Source: Polyangia bacterium (GTDB lineage Bacteria; Myxococcota_A; Polyangia; Nannocystales; Nannocystaceae). From it: DNA of 64,000 nt. The position numbers were made by a program, and so were the translations under genes. Position 1 is the first letter of the stretch, and each line of letters opens with the position of its first letter. The stretch spans positions 124,001 through 188,000 of the forward strand of contig JAUIFF010000007.1 in the NCBI GenBank assembly GCA_030429545.1, in the 5' to 3' direction. The notes under the pieces are model-generated. The model did no database searches. It worked only from the letters and a program-made list of their open reading frames with translations, and was not told the origin of the DNA. Positions 18,880 to 27,652 of this stretch are shown here, piece after piece.

Positions 18880-19200
18880 CCTTGCGTCATCTCGGCCGGC
18901 GCCGGGGTGACTGCTGCATCAAGACGTCGCGCAACACCCCGCCCGCTCATCTGCCCTGCGTCATCTCGGCAGGCGTGACTACTGCATCAAGGCGTCGCGC
19001 AACCCTGCGTCATCTCGGCAGGCGTGACTACTGCATCAAGGCGTCGCGCAACACCCCGCCGCTCGTCGTCCCTGCGTCATCTCGGCAGGCGTGACTACTG
19101 CATCAAGACGTAGCTCAACACCCCGCCGCTCGTCGTCCCTGCGTCATCTCGGCAGGCGTGACTACTGCATCAAGACGTAGCTCAACACCCCGCCGACGAG
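18880..19200 (+). repeat. Tandem array of about five 67-bp units built on a gene 3' end
   Basis: Units of about 67 bases (ctgcgtcatctcggcaggcg ... ctgcatcaagacgtag ... cccgccgctcgtcgtcc) repeat head to tail from about 18884. They finish inside the last codons of the minus-strand coiled-coil gene at 19162-19200. Copies nearest the gene are almost identical; those further away are shortened and diverged. The rest of 18670-18880 looks like older decay with no gene. There are no unique spacers, so it is not a CRISPR array. Confidence 0.85.
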
Positions 19201-19875
19201 CACGGCGACAAGGATGCCCCACACCAACATCCTGCCCTGGGCACCGGACTGGAGCGCGAGGTCGTCTTCGTCGAGTGCCAGGGTCGGGCCGGCTTCCTCC
19301 GGATCGGCGATGCTCTGCGGAGAGGTCGAGCCGGCGGCTGGTTTTTGCTCGGCGGTTTCCGATTTTTTGTCGGCGTCGGCTGCCTGTTGAGCGGCGCGCG
19401 TCTCCTCGAGCCGGGCTGCCCGTTTGGCTGCGGCCGCGGCAATCATGTCGCCCAAGCGTTGACCGTCGGGGCCGACATCGTTGGCATTGAACTGCTCGGT
19501 CGGGCGTTCGGCGTCGTCGAGGATGTCGAGGTACTCGTCGCGGTCGAAGTCGTCGTCGGGCTCGTCTTGAATCGGCGTAGCGGCCTTGGCTTCCATCGCC
19601 GCCCGGGCCTGCGCAGCTTCTTGGGCACGGGCCGCCTTCATCCGTTCCTGGGCAATCTGGATACCCTTGCGCAGGTGATTGAGTTCGTTGTTGAGACGGG
19701 CGAGCTTCACGGCGTGGCGCTGGGCGGCCTCCGGATCGGTCGTCGTCTCCACGAGTGAACGGTATTTAACTCGCTCGCGTTCGAGACGCTTGAGTCGCGC
19801 CACGGACTCTGAAATCCAGTCTTCCGACGATCTCGTCACCTGTCCTGCGCCTCCACCCGCACTCTGGAGAAACAT
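19162..19875 (-). CDS. Coiled-coil protein with C-terminal membrane anchor
   Basis: The 237-residue product starts at ATG 19875 (MFLQSAGGG). An in-frame upstream start adds 46 residues of non-helical sequence. Residues 20-100 are highly charged heptad-like sequence (DWISESVARLKRLERERVKY), suggesting a coiled coil. An acidic stretch and an Ala/Glu/Lys-rich linker follow. The protein ends with a single hydrophobic helix and almost no tail (SYVLMQ), as in tail-anchored proteins. Family not recognised. Its last codons and stop form the first unit of the adjacent tandem array. Confidence 0.7.
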   Translation of the reverse strand: MFLQSAGGGAGQVTRSSEDWISESVARLKRLERERVKYRSLVETTTDPEAAQRHAVKLARLNNELNHLRKGIQIAQERMKAARAQEAAQARAAMEAKAATPIQDEPDDDFDRDEYLDILDDAERPTEQFNANDVGPDGQRLGDMIAAAAAKRAARLEETRAAQQAADADKKSETAEQKPAAGSTSPQSIADPEEAGPTLALDEDDLALQSGAQGRMLVWGILVAVLVGGVLSYVLMQ

Positions 19876-20295
19876 AACGGGATCGCCGGCGAATGAACAG
19901 AAAATCGGCACAACGCGATTATCGCGCACCGAGGAGTTATTTCGCGCTCCCCGCAGTGCACCCGTTTGACACGGGCCGGCATACGCACGCTCCTCGTGGG
20001 CCCATGCGACCAACGGAATTTTTGCCGGTCGGGCATATGCGCCAACTGTTCAGTGTGCGGGTTTACTTGTATCAACATTCGTTCGCGCGAGATCTTTTTG
20101 TTGTGTCGTCGATCTACCCACCCGCGCACGCCCCAGGGAGCTGATGTTCCTCGTGACCCTACTTTGCCTGCATGTACAACTTAAGCTTTTTTTGTAGGCC
20201 AACTTACACATTTATCTCCCATGCGGAAAATGCACGAGTGCTACCCCAGGGTCGTTTGGGCCGGTATAACCGCGGGCCCAGGGAGGAACTGCGCG
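19876..20295. other. Divergent intergenic region
   Basis: These 420 bases between the coiled-coil gene and the DUF2797 gene hold no convincing gene. They contain two copies of the 12-bp palindrome (TTGTATCAACAT at 20067 and CTGCATGTACAA at 20168). A 17-base word, acaacttaagctttttt (20176-20192), also occurs over the first codons of the DUF2330 gene at 11095-11111. Confidence 0.45.
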
Positions 20296-21189
20296 ATGAC
20301 GACTCCAACTCAACGCCACATCGTCGGCTATGGCTGGCAACAATCCGGAATTTTCCTCAAAACCCGTGCCTGGCCGGTCGAAGCTTCGACCGCTGTCGAG
20401 CGCATGCCTATCTCCGGCACACTGCGCCTACGACGGCACAGCGAGCGCCTGTGCGCAGGCTGGTACGACTTTGCGACCGACAAAAATCACCCGTGCCCCG
20501 ACCGCAACATCCCGCGCAAAAACCAGTGCGACGCCTGCATCGACCGCGAGGGATTTGCTCCCTGGCTGCGGTGTGACGGGCGGATGCTACCGGCCCTCAA
20601 GCCGGCCGTCCGCGCGTATATCGATCGCCCGCACAAGCTCTACCTCGCGTGTTTTGGCGACGACGTCGTCAAAGTTGGGATGGCCTCCGACCAGCGCGGC
20701 CACGGGCGGTTGTGGGACCAGGGCCCGCTGGCTGCCTACTACATCGCCGAGGGCGACGGGATCTCCATCCGCCAACTCGAAGTCGAGGCCTCCGAGCTCG
20801 GCTTTACCGAGTTTGTCCGGCGCAGTCGCAAACGCGATCTGCTGACCAGTGGCATGCGTCGCGAAGACGCCCTTCGCCGCCTCGACAGCGCCCTCGATCG
20901 CCTGCGGGCCCAGCTTCCGCCCGAATCGCTGTCGCTGCTGCGAGATCCCGTGGAGTTGCCGATCCCTGCGCTCGCCCAGCGGGCGCGAACGTTTCGCGAA
21001 CTCGAGCCGCTCAAGCCAGAAGATCGGATCATCGAAGCCGAGGTTGTCGCCGCGGCTGGCCCAACCCTAGTGCTCAACGACGGAGGTTTCAACGTCACCC
21101 TCGACGTCTACGACCTCATCGCCCACCGCGTCGAGTTCAACCCAGAGGGTGTGGTCGAACGCAAAGCCCGGCAAATCGGCCTGTTTTAG
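20296..21189 (+). CDS. DUF2797 protein with GIY-YIG-like segment
   Basis: The 297-residue product matches the layout of DUF2797 proteins. Cys-rich N-terminal segments (CPDRNIP and CDACI) suggest a bound metal. They are followed by LYLACFGDDVVKVGMASDQR and a region resembling the GIY-YIG nuclease fold. Function is unknown; a nucleic-acid role is plausible from the fold only. ATG 20296 is chosen because GGGAGGA lies about nine bases upstream; an in-frame ATG at 20221 lacks such a site. Confidence 0.8.
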   Translation: MTTPTQRHIVGYGWQQSGIFLKTRAWPVEASTAVERMPISGTLRLRRHSERLCAGWYDFATDKNHPCPDRNIPRKNQCDACIDREGFAPWLRCDGRMLPALKPAVRAYIDRPHKLYLACFGDDVVKVGMASDQRGHGRLWDQGPLAAYYIAEGDGISIRQLEVEASELGFTEFVRRSRKRDLLTSGMRREDALRRLDSALDRLRAQLPPESLSLLRDPVELPIPALAQRARTFRELEPLKPEDRIIEAEVVAAAGPTLVLNDGGFNVTLDVYDLIAHRVEFNPEGVVERKARQIGLF

Positions 21190-21305
21190 GCATTCGACGA
21201 AACACTCGTTGCGCCCCGAAAACCATGTGCATACACGTTTTGTAGGCCGGCGGGTCGAGCGATTTTGCCGAGGGACATCTGCGTGTGCGGGCAGTACCAT
21301 CGCGT

Positions 21306-22604
21306 ATGGACCCGATCCGTCGCGCGGACCTTCTCACCCAGCTCACCGGGCTCGTCGAGCTGCACGCGGGTCGCCACTGCTCTAGCGAGCAGGACCTGCT
21401 AGACGAAGTTGTTGGCGACGGACTGTGGGCCTCACTCGGCAGCTTTCGCAGCCTGGTCCGCAGCCCCTCGCCGGCCCGTCGCGGCGTGTTGTTTGTCCCC
21501 GGCCTGTTTAGCAGCCACCTGCGCAACCCGGCGCGCTGCCCCCAACGCCAATGGCTCTCGGCGCTATCGCTTTTGCGGGGGCATCTCGCCGAACGCCTGT
21601 CGCTCGACGCCAACGCCGACCCGCAGGGGACCTTTGCCGACGCCGTCCTGCCGATCTACGGGCGGGCGATTGCCTGGTGGTCGTTGCTCGGACACGATGT
21701 ACATACATTTCCCTTTGATTGGCGGCTCAACATGGACGGGACCGCGGCGGCATTTGCCCGCGGGCTCGAACAACTAGCCGCGCGCGACCCCAACCAAGAG
21801 TTTGTGCTCGTGACCCACTCGATGGGCGGGCTGGTCGCAAGCCTCGCCTACCCCCAGCTGACCCCCGCAGCCCGCAAGCTGATTGTCGATGCCGTGCTCG
21901 TCGGCCCCCCGCTCGGCGGCAGTTTTGATGTCATCACCGCGATGTCTGGCGAGCACCTGCTGGTTGCCCTGCTCGCCGCCGTGACCCCGCTCGACAACCG
22001 TGACGACTACCGCCGCCTGGCCCGCTCGCTACCTGGCCTCCTCGAAATGCTACCCGCCCCGGAGGTGTTTGCCGGCGGCACGGCATCTTTGTATCAACAA
22101 CAAACCTGGCCCCCGGCATTCGCCCCACTGCGCCAGGCCTGGCTCGACCGGGCGCGAACCCTGCTCGGCGACGTCGACCGCAGCCCGCTGCTCGACCGCG
22201 CCTCGATCCTCGCAGCCGCAGGCCACTGGACCCTGACCTCGTTTACCCACAGTCCCCAGGGCCATCCGGTCGCCGGTTCGTACTTTGAGCACGGCGACGG
22301 CATGGTCCCGCTGCGTTCGGCCGCCCGCAGCGGACGAGACACATTTGTCATCGACGGTCAACACGCGCTCCTGCTCGATCAACCGGAGGTGATCACAGCG
22401 GTGGGCCGCCGGCTGCGAAACGAACCGCTCGGCCTGCCCCGGCGCCCCGGCGGCGCCAAGGCGATCCCGCAAACCACGCTCGAGCATCGCGACAAACTTT
22501 GGCACTGGGAGAAGCTCCACGCCCACACTCGCGCCAAACTCATGACACCAACCAACATGCGCTGGCTGTTGGATTCGCGAGCCCAACCGGTTGTCCAACC
22601 GTAG
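21306..22604 (+). CDS. LCAT/PGAP1-like alpha/beta hydrolase
   Basis: The 432-residue product is an alpha/beta-hydrolase. It has an early VLFVPGLFSS oxyanion-type segment, nucleophile elbow THSMGG near residue 175, a PLGGSFDV segment and, near the C-terminus, GDGMVPLRSA then DGQHALLL, which may supply the acidic residue and His. The overall pattern resembles lecithin:cholesterol acyltransferase-like lipases. There is no signal peptide, so it may act in the cytoplasm or be exported by other means. Substrate unknown. Confidence 0.8.
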   Translation: MDPIRRADLLTQLTGLVELHAGRHCSSEQDLLDEVVGDGLWASLGSFRSLVRSPSPARRGVLFVPGLFSSHLRNPARCPQRQWLSALSLLRGHLAERLSLDANADPQGTFADAVLPIYGRAIAWWSLLGHDVHTFPFDWRLNMDGTAAAFARGLEQLAARDPNQEFVLVTHSMGGLVASLAYPQLTPAARKLIVDAVLVGPPLGGSFDVITAMSGEHLLVALLAAVTPLDNRDDYRRLARSLPGLLEMLPAPEVFAGGTASLYQQQTWPPAFAPLRQAWLDRARTLLGDVDRSPLLDRASILAAAGHWTLTSFTHSPQGHPVAGSYFEHGDGMVPLRSAARSGRDTFVIDGQHALLLDQPEVITAVGRRLRNEPLGLPRRPGGAKAIPQTTLEHRDKLWHWEKLHAHTRAKLMTPTNMRWLLDSRAQPVVQP

Positions 22605-22622
22605 GCCGCTTCGATCAACAAA

Positions 22623-23690
22623 TCAAAGTATATACAACTTAACCACGATGCTCAGCATCGCCGCCACCAGGGAGACCAGCGAAAACGCCACCGTCCAGCG
22701 AAACCCCGAGGGGGAAAACAGCTGGGGGGCATGGGCCACGCGCACCCTCGCCGGGGCGACGATCTCGGTTTGGGTTGGTGCATCGTGAATCGACACCTCG
22801 GCCTGCTTGAGCGCCCGCGAACGCGGCAGGTCCGGGCGCAGCTTTTTAATTGCAAGTGCAACTTCTTGGACATCGGCAAAGCGTTTGTCCGGCTCAAACG
22901 CAAGTAACCGCTGCAGCAACCACGCGACCCCATCCGGCACCTGCTTGGCGATCTCAGGCGGCAGCGGCGGCATCCCCTGGTGGATCTGGGCCAACATCAC
23001 CTCGACCCCGGCCTTACTCGAAAACGGCACCTTGCCGACCAACAACTGGTAAATAATGACACCTAGGGCATAGAGGTCGGCCCGCGTATCGGCCCCCTTG
23101 CCCTCGATGTACTCCGGCGCCATGTAACTCGGCGTCCCCATGGCCTCGCCGGTGCGCGTGATATGCCCACTCGGATTTGCCTGCAATGGCTTGGCCAGAC
23201 CAAAGTCGAGGATTTTAATAAAGTCCTCCTCCTCGTCACGGGTCACGCGAAAGCAATTTTGCGGTTTGAGGTCGCGATGGATAATCCCCCGTTCGTGGGC
23301 AACCCGGATGGCACGACACAGCTGCGTAGCGATCCGCCGGACCCGGGCCCACGGCATCGGCCCCTCGCGGCGCAAGGTCTGGTGCAGATCTTCGCCATCT
23401 AAAAACTCCATCACAATAAACATGCGGTGCTCCGAGCCCCACCCGATGTCGTAGATCTCGACAATGTTTTGGTGACTCATCGCCGCCGCGGTCTCGGCCT
23501 CGCGCAAAAACCGACGCTGCCCTAGGGGGTCGCCCTCAAACGACAGCCGAAGCTGCTTGATCGCCACCATGCGCCCGAGGCAGAGGTCGTAGGCCTGGTA
23601 AACCGCCCCCATACCACCAACCCCGATCTGCATGATCAGGCGGTAGCGATTGGCCAACACCCGATGATCACCGTGTAGCGTACCCGTCAT
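22623..23690 (-). CDS. Hanks-type Ser/Thr protein kinase with C-terminal membrane helix
   Basis: The 355-residue product has a complete kinase domain: GVGGMGAVY glycine loop, VAIKQL lysine, HRDLKPQNC catalytic loop near residue 140, DFGLAKP, and GTPSYMAPE. A linker and one transmembrane helix at the extreme C-terminus follow. There is no sizeable outer sensor domain. Its ATG (23690) overlaps the stop of a 32-codon lipoprotein-leader remnant (TGA 23687-23689) and it lies in line with the fibrinogen-like operon. It is therefore probably translated by coupling and co-regulated with those surface proteins. Confidence 0.93.
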   Translation of the reverse strand: MTGTLHGDHRVLANRYRLIMQIGVGGMGAVYQAYDLCLGRMVAIKQLRLSFEGDPLGQRRFLREAETAAAMSHQNIVEIYDIGWGSEHRMFIVMEFLDGEDLHQTLRREGPMPWARVRRIATQLCRAIRVAHERGIIHRDLKPQNCFRVTRDEEEDFIKILDFGLAKPLQANPSGHITRTGEAMGTPSYMAPEYIEGKGADTRADLYALGVIIYQLLVGKVPFSSKAGVEVMLAQIHQGMPPLPPEIAKQVPDGVAWLLQRLLAFEPDKRFADVQEVALAIKKLRPDLPRSRALKQAEVSIHDAPTQTEIVAPARVRVAHAPQLFSPSGFRWTVAFSLVSLVAAMLSIVVKLYIL

Positions 23691-23785
23691 CCCGCGCGCC
23701 CTCCAACAACTGAGCATCCCTCATACGCCTGCTGGCAACCCGCCAACAGACCCGCGCAAAACCCTATGTATAAACACCTTTTCAT
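23687..23785 (-). pseudogene. Truncated leader of a fourth fibrinogen-like lipoprotein copy
   Basis: This 32-codon frame begins MKRCLYIGF...LAGCQQAYEG, the same lipoprotein leader as in the paralogues at 25017 and 26250. The upstream stop-SD-ATG spacer (tgaggggtt) is also the same. After codon 23 the similarity ends abruptly and nine unrelated codons lead to a TGA that overlaps the kinase ATG. It looks like the 5' remnant of a deleted fourth copy, now acting as a leader ORF in front of the kinase. Confidence 0.75.
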
Positions 23786-23791
23786 AACCCC

Positions 23792-25017
23792 TCACTGCAA
23801 CAGGATGTCACCACCAAACCACGGCGCCCATCCCTCTGGCTGGTTCCCAAACTCTCCCCAACCTATCTGAAAACGGCTTGCTTCTCCGTTCTCGTAGCAG
23901 CTTCCTGCTTCCGTCGTTACCAACACTGCCTCTTCGTTGTTGTTGAGGCACGCTATTGGGATGTCGCTTCCGAACTCTCCCGCACACGTGATGTCCCCTG
24001 CTATCGCCTGCAAGTCCGTGCTTAGCGAGCTTGGTGTTCCCCACGCTATGTTTCCGTCTCCGAGTTCAGCACCATCATTGAGCCAGACCTTCACCCAGTC
24101 GGCGATCTCAAAATCTCGTGCCCGACAAGTTCCATTCGAACAACTCGTACCCACCTCATACCCCTCGAACGCAAATCGCTTGTGTGGGAACGCAAAACTG
24201 AACCTGCATGTGTGCCCCACCGTCGTGTCACCACCCATCCACTCTCGGTGCTTCGCGTGCGGCCCGTAACTCTCGTTCAGTTCCGGCGCCACCACCCACT
24301 CGTTTGGCTCCGCATCTCCTCCGATGTTTTGCGTCTCGCAATCCAACATCCGCTCTAGCTCCGCTGTTTGCGCGAACGACAGCTTCGTCCACCCCCCGGC
24401 CTTCCCCCGCACTCTCGCCCCATCACGCATTCCACCTCTAGCTCTCCCAGCGGGCCCGCTCCATCCACGTCGATCGTGTACATGCCGCTTTCTCGGTATC
24501 CCCACTCATAAAGCTCTGCGCAGCTACTCGCTACCTCGCATGCTCCCCCTATGCATGCTTCTCCCCCTTCGCACGTGTCTTGTGCTCCTTCTCCGAAGCA
24601 CGGCTCGCTTGCGCAGCTGCCCCCCAGGCACTCGCCTACGCACGCCTCCACTACTTCGCACGGCACGCAGTTGTTTTCCCCTTCCTCGCACTTCCAGCAC
24701 CCTGCTGACCCTCCTCCCGGCGAACGGCACTGCGCACCCACAAGCTCCACGTTCATGCACTGTTCCGGCTCCTCTTCGCATGTTGGCCCCGCCTCCGTCT
24801 CAGATTTACTTGTATCTACATCCGTCTCGCTGCTCGACTCCGAATCATTCACCGTCGTCGCCTCTGCCCCCGTTGTCGGTGTCGGTCCCGTCGTCCCCAC
24901 ACTCGACGTGCTCTCCTCGCCACCCGTGCTCGTCCCCGTCTCCGTCTCTCCCTCATACGCCTGCTGGCAACCCGCCAACAGACCCGCCCAAAACCCTATG
25001 TATAAACACCTTTTCAT
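23792..25017 (-). pseudogene. Fibrinogen-like lipoprotein copy 1, broken by a one-base deletion
   Basis: The first part (25017 down to about 24404) encodes the leader MKRCLYIGF...LAGC, a Ser/Thr/Glu linker, a Cys-rich segment and the start of the fibrinogen-like domain (SCAELYEWGYRE). In the intact paralogues the + strand reads ttccctccgcac; here it reads ttcccccgcac, one base shorter (C run 24404-24408). This shifts the frame. The rest of the domain continues in another frame to 23792 with no other visible damage. It is therefore either a fresh pseudogene, a phase-variable gene or a sequencing error in a C run. Confidence 0.8.
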
Positions 25018-25023
25018 AACCCC

Positions 25024-26250
25024 TCACTGCAACAAAATGTGCCCACCAAACCACGGCGCCCATCCCTCTGGCTGGTTCCCAAACTCCCCCCAACCTATCT
25101 GAAAACGGCTTGCTTCTCCGTTCTCGTAGCAGCTTCCTGCTTCCGTCGTTACCACTACTGCATCCTGGTTGTTGTTCAAGCACGCTATTGGGATGTCGCT
25201 TCCGAACTCTCCATCACACGTTACGTCTCCAACGATCCCCTGCAGGTCGGTCGCTACTGCATTCGGGTTTCCGAAGGCGATGTTTCCTTGACCGTTGCTG
25301 TTGTCCTCATGAAGCCAGACCTTCACCCAGTCGGCGATCTCAAAATCCCTTGCTCGGCACGGCCCATTCGAACAACTCGCGCCAACTTCGTAACTCTCGA
25401 ACGCAAATCGCTTGTGTGGGAACGCAAAACTGAACCTGCATGTGTGCCCCACCGTCGTGTCACCGCCCATCCACTCTCGGTGCTTTGCGTGCGGCCCGTA
25501 ACTCTCGTTCAGTTCCGGCGCCACCACCCACTCACTCGACTCCGCATTTCCCCCGATGTTTTGCGTCTCGCAATCCAGCATCCGCTCTAGCTCCGCTGTT
25601 TGCGCGAACGATAGCTTCGTCCAACCTCCGGCCTTCCCTCCGCACTCTCGCCCCATCACGCACTCCACCTCTAGCTCTCCCAACGGGCCCGCTCCATCCA
25701 CGTCAATCGTGTACGTACCGCTTTCTCGGTATCCCCACTCATAAAGCTCTGCGCAGCTACTCGCTACCTCGCATGTTCCCCCTATGCATGCTTCTCCCCC
25801 TTCGCACGTGTCCTGTGCTCCTTCTCCAAAGCATGGCTCGCTTGCGCAGCTTCCCCCCACGCACTCTCCTACGCACGCCTCCACTACCTCGCACGGCACG
25901 CAGTTGTTTTCCCCTTCCTCGCACTTCCAGCACCCTGCTGACTCTCCTCCCGGCGAACGGCACTGCGCACCCAAAAGCTCCCCGTTCATGCACTGCTCCG
26001 GCTCCTCTTCGCACGTTGGCCCCGCCTCCGTGTCAGATTCACTTGTATCTGCATCCGTCTCGCTGCTCGACTCCGACTCGCCACCCGTCGTCGCCTCTGC
26101 CCCCGTTGTCGGTGTCGGTCCCGTCGTCGCAACACTCGACGTGCTCTCCTCGCCACCCGTACTCGTCCCCGTCTCCGTCGCTCCCTCATACGCCTGCTGG
26201 CAACCCGCCAACATGCCCACGCAAAACCCTATGTATAAACACCTTTTCAT
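25024..26250 (-). CDS. Fibrinogen-like-domain lipoprotein, copy 2
   Basis: The 408-residue product has lipobox LAGC at residues 13-16, a Ser/Thr/Glu/Asp linker to about residue 75, and a Cys-rich module (CEEEPEQCMNGELLGAQC and onward, about 14 Cys). A fibrinogen-related C-terminal domain follows, beginning SCAELYEWGYRESGTYTID with GGWTKLSF near its first strand. In animals such domains bind sugars or acetylated ligands; bacterial roles are unknown. It is followed after six bases by copy 1, with a GAGGGG ribosome site overlapping its stop, so the copies are translated as a chain. Codons are less GC-biased than in the neighbours. Confidence 0.85.
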   Translation of the reverse strand: MKRCLYIGFCVGMLAGCQQAYEGATETGTSTGGEESTSSVATTGPTPTTGAEATTGGESESSSETDADTSESDTEAGPTCEEEPEQCMNGELLGAQCRSPGGESAGCWKCEEGENNCVPCEVVEACVGECVGGSCASEPCFGEGAQDTCEGGEACIGGTCEVASSCAELYEWGYRESGTYTIDVDGAGPLGELEVECVMGRECGGKAGGWTKLSFAQTAELERMLDCETQNIGGNAESSEWVVAPELNESYGPHAKHREWMGGDTTVGHTCRFSFAFPHKRFAFESYEVGASCSNGPCRARDFEIADWVKVWLHEDNSNGQGNIAFGNPNAVATDLQGIVGDVTCDGEFGSDIPIACLNNNQDAVVVTTEAGSCYENGEASRFQIGWGEFGNQPEGWAPWFGGHILLQ

Positions 26251-26256
26251 AACCCC

Positions 26257-27564
26257 TCACTGCAACAGGATGTCACCACCAAACCACGGCGCCCATCCCT
26301 CTGGCTGGTTCCCAAACTCTCCCCAACCTATCTGAAAACGGCTTGCTTCCCCGTTCTCGTAGCAGCTTCCTGCCTCCGTCGTTACCACTACTGCATCCTG
26401 GTTGTTGTTGAGGCACGCTATCGGCATGTCGCTTCCGAACTCTCCCGCACACGTGATGTCCCCTGCTATCGCCTGCAGATCCGTGCTTAGCGAGCTTGGT
26501 GTTCCCCACGCTATGTTTCCAGCGCCGCTGTCAACCTGATCGTTCACCCAAACCTTCATCCAGTCTGCAAGCTCAAAATCTCGTGCCCGACAAGTTCCAT
26601 TCGAACAACTCGCGCCCACCTCATACCCCTCGAACGCAAACCGCTTGTGTGGGAACGCAAAACTGAACCTGCATGTGTGCCCCACCGTCGTGTCTCCACC
26701 CATCCACTCTCGGTGCTTCGCGTGCGGCCCGTAACTCTCGTTTAGCTCCGGCTCTACCACCCACTCGTTTGGCTCCGCATCTCCCCCGATGTTTTGTGTC
26801 TCGCACGCCAACATCCGCTCTAGCTCCGCTGTTTGCGCGAACGATAGCTTCGTCCAACCTCCGGCCTTCCCTCCGCACTCTCGCCCCATCACGCATTCCA
26901 CCTCTAGCTCTCCCAGCGGGCCCGCTCCATCCACGTCGATCGTGTACGTACCGCTTTCTCGGTATCCCCACTCATAAAGCTCTGCGCAGCTACTCGCTAC
27001 CTCGCATGTTCCCCCTATGCATGCTTCTCCCCCTTCGCACGTGTCCTGTGCTCCTTCTCCAAAGCATGGCTCGCTTGCGCAGCTTCCCCCCACGCACTCT
27101 CCTACGCACGCCTCCACTACCTCGCACGGCACGCAGTTGTTTTCCCCTTCCTCGCACTTCCAGCACCCTGCTGACTCTCCTCCCGGCGAACGGCACTGCG
27201 CACCCAAAAGCTCCCCGTTCATGCACTGCTCCGGCTCCTCTTCGCACGTTGGCTCGACCGTTGTGCTTTCGCTTTCGCTGTCGCTGCTCGACTGCGTTTC
27301 GCTGCTCGTCTCCGACTCGGAGCTCGTCATGGTTGTCGGTGCCTCGGTTGTCATCTCCGAGGTCGAGGTCGTTGGTTCTGGCCCGGTCGTGGCGTCGGTT
27401 TCGCTGTCGGTGGTGGTGGCCCCTTCAGTTTCGTCGAAGGGGATGAAGATACTGACCCCGCAACAGGATTGGGTTTCGCCGGCGCCCGATAGGATGAGCA
27501 ACAGGGCTGTGGGCGCGGTGTGAAGTTTACGGATTTTAGACCCTATTTTGGCCAGACGTAGCAT
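26257..27564 (-). CDS. Fibrinogen-like-domain secreted protein, copy 3 (different N-terminus)
   Basis: The 435-residue product shares the Cys-rich module and fibrinogen-like domain with copies 1 and 2, almost residue for residue over long stretches. Its first 110 residues are unrelated: a longer basic leader (MLRLAKIGSKIRK), a hydrophobic segment and a different Thr/Ser/Glu linker. It heads the operon. The switch from unrelated to near-identical sequence is sharp, at the point of the first CEEEPEQC. This suggests gene conversion or domain shuffling. Confidence 0.85.
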   Translation of the reverse strand: MLRLAKIGSKIRKLHTAPTALLLILSGAGETQSCCGVSIFIPFDETEGATTTDSETDATTGPEPTTSTSEMTTEAPTTMTSSESETSSETQSSSDSESESTTVEPTCEEEPEQCMNGELLGAQCRSPGGESAGCWKCEEGENNCVPCEVVEACVGECVGGSCASEPCFGEGAQDTCEGGEACIGGTCEVASSCAELYEWGYRESGTYTIDVDGAGPLGELEVECVMGRECGGKAGGWTKLSFAQTAELERMLACETQNIGGDAEPNEWVVEPELNESYGPHAKHREWMGGDTTVGHTCRFSFAFPHKRFAFEGYEVGASCSNGTCRARDFELADWMKVWVNDQVDSGAGNIAWGTPSSLSTDLQAIAGDITCAGEFGSDMPIACLNNNQDAVVVTTEAGSCYENGEASRFQIGWGEFGNQPEGWAPWFGGDILLQ

Positions 27565-27652
27565 CTTGCGAGGCTTACCACAGGCTCGGCATGGGGACTA
27601 TCGAATATTGCGTGACATACTCGCTTGCTGCGCCTATTGTACGTGCATCGAG

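Noticed and set aside
18880..19200. CRISPR array
   Set aside because: Units of about 67 bases are directly adjacent with no unique spacers, the last unit is coding sequence, and there are no cas genes.
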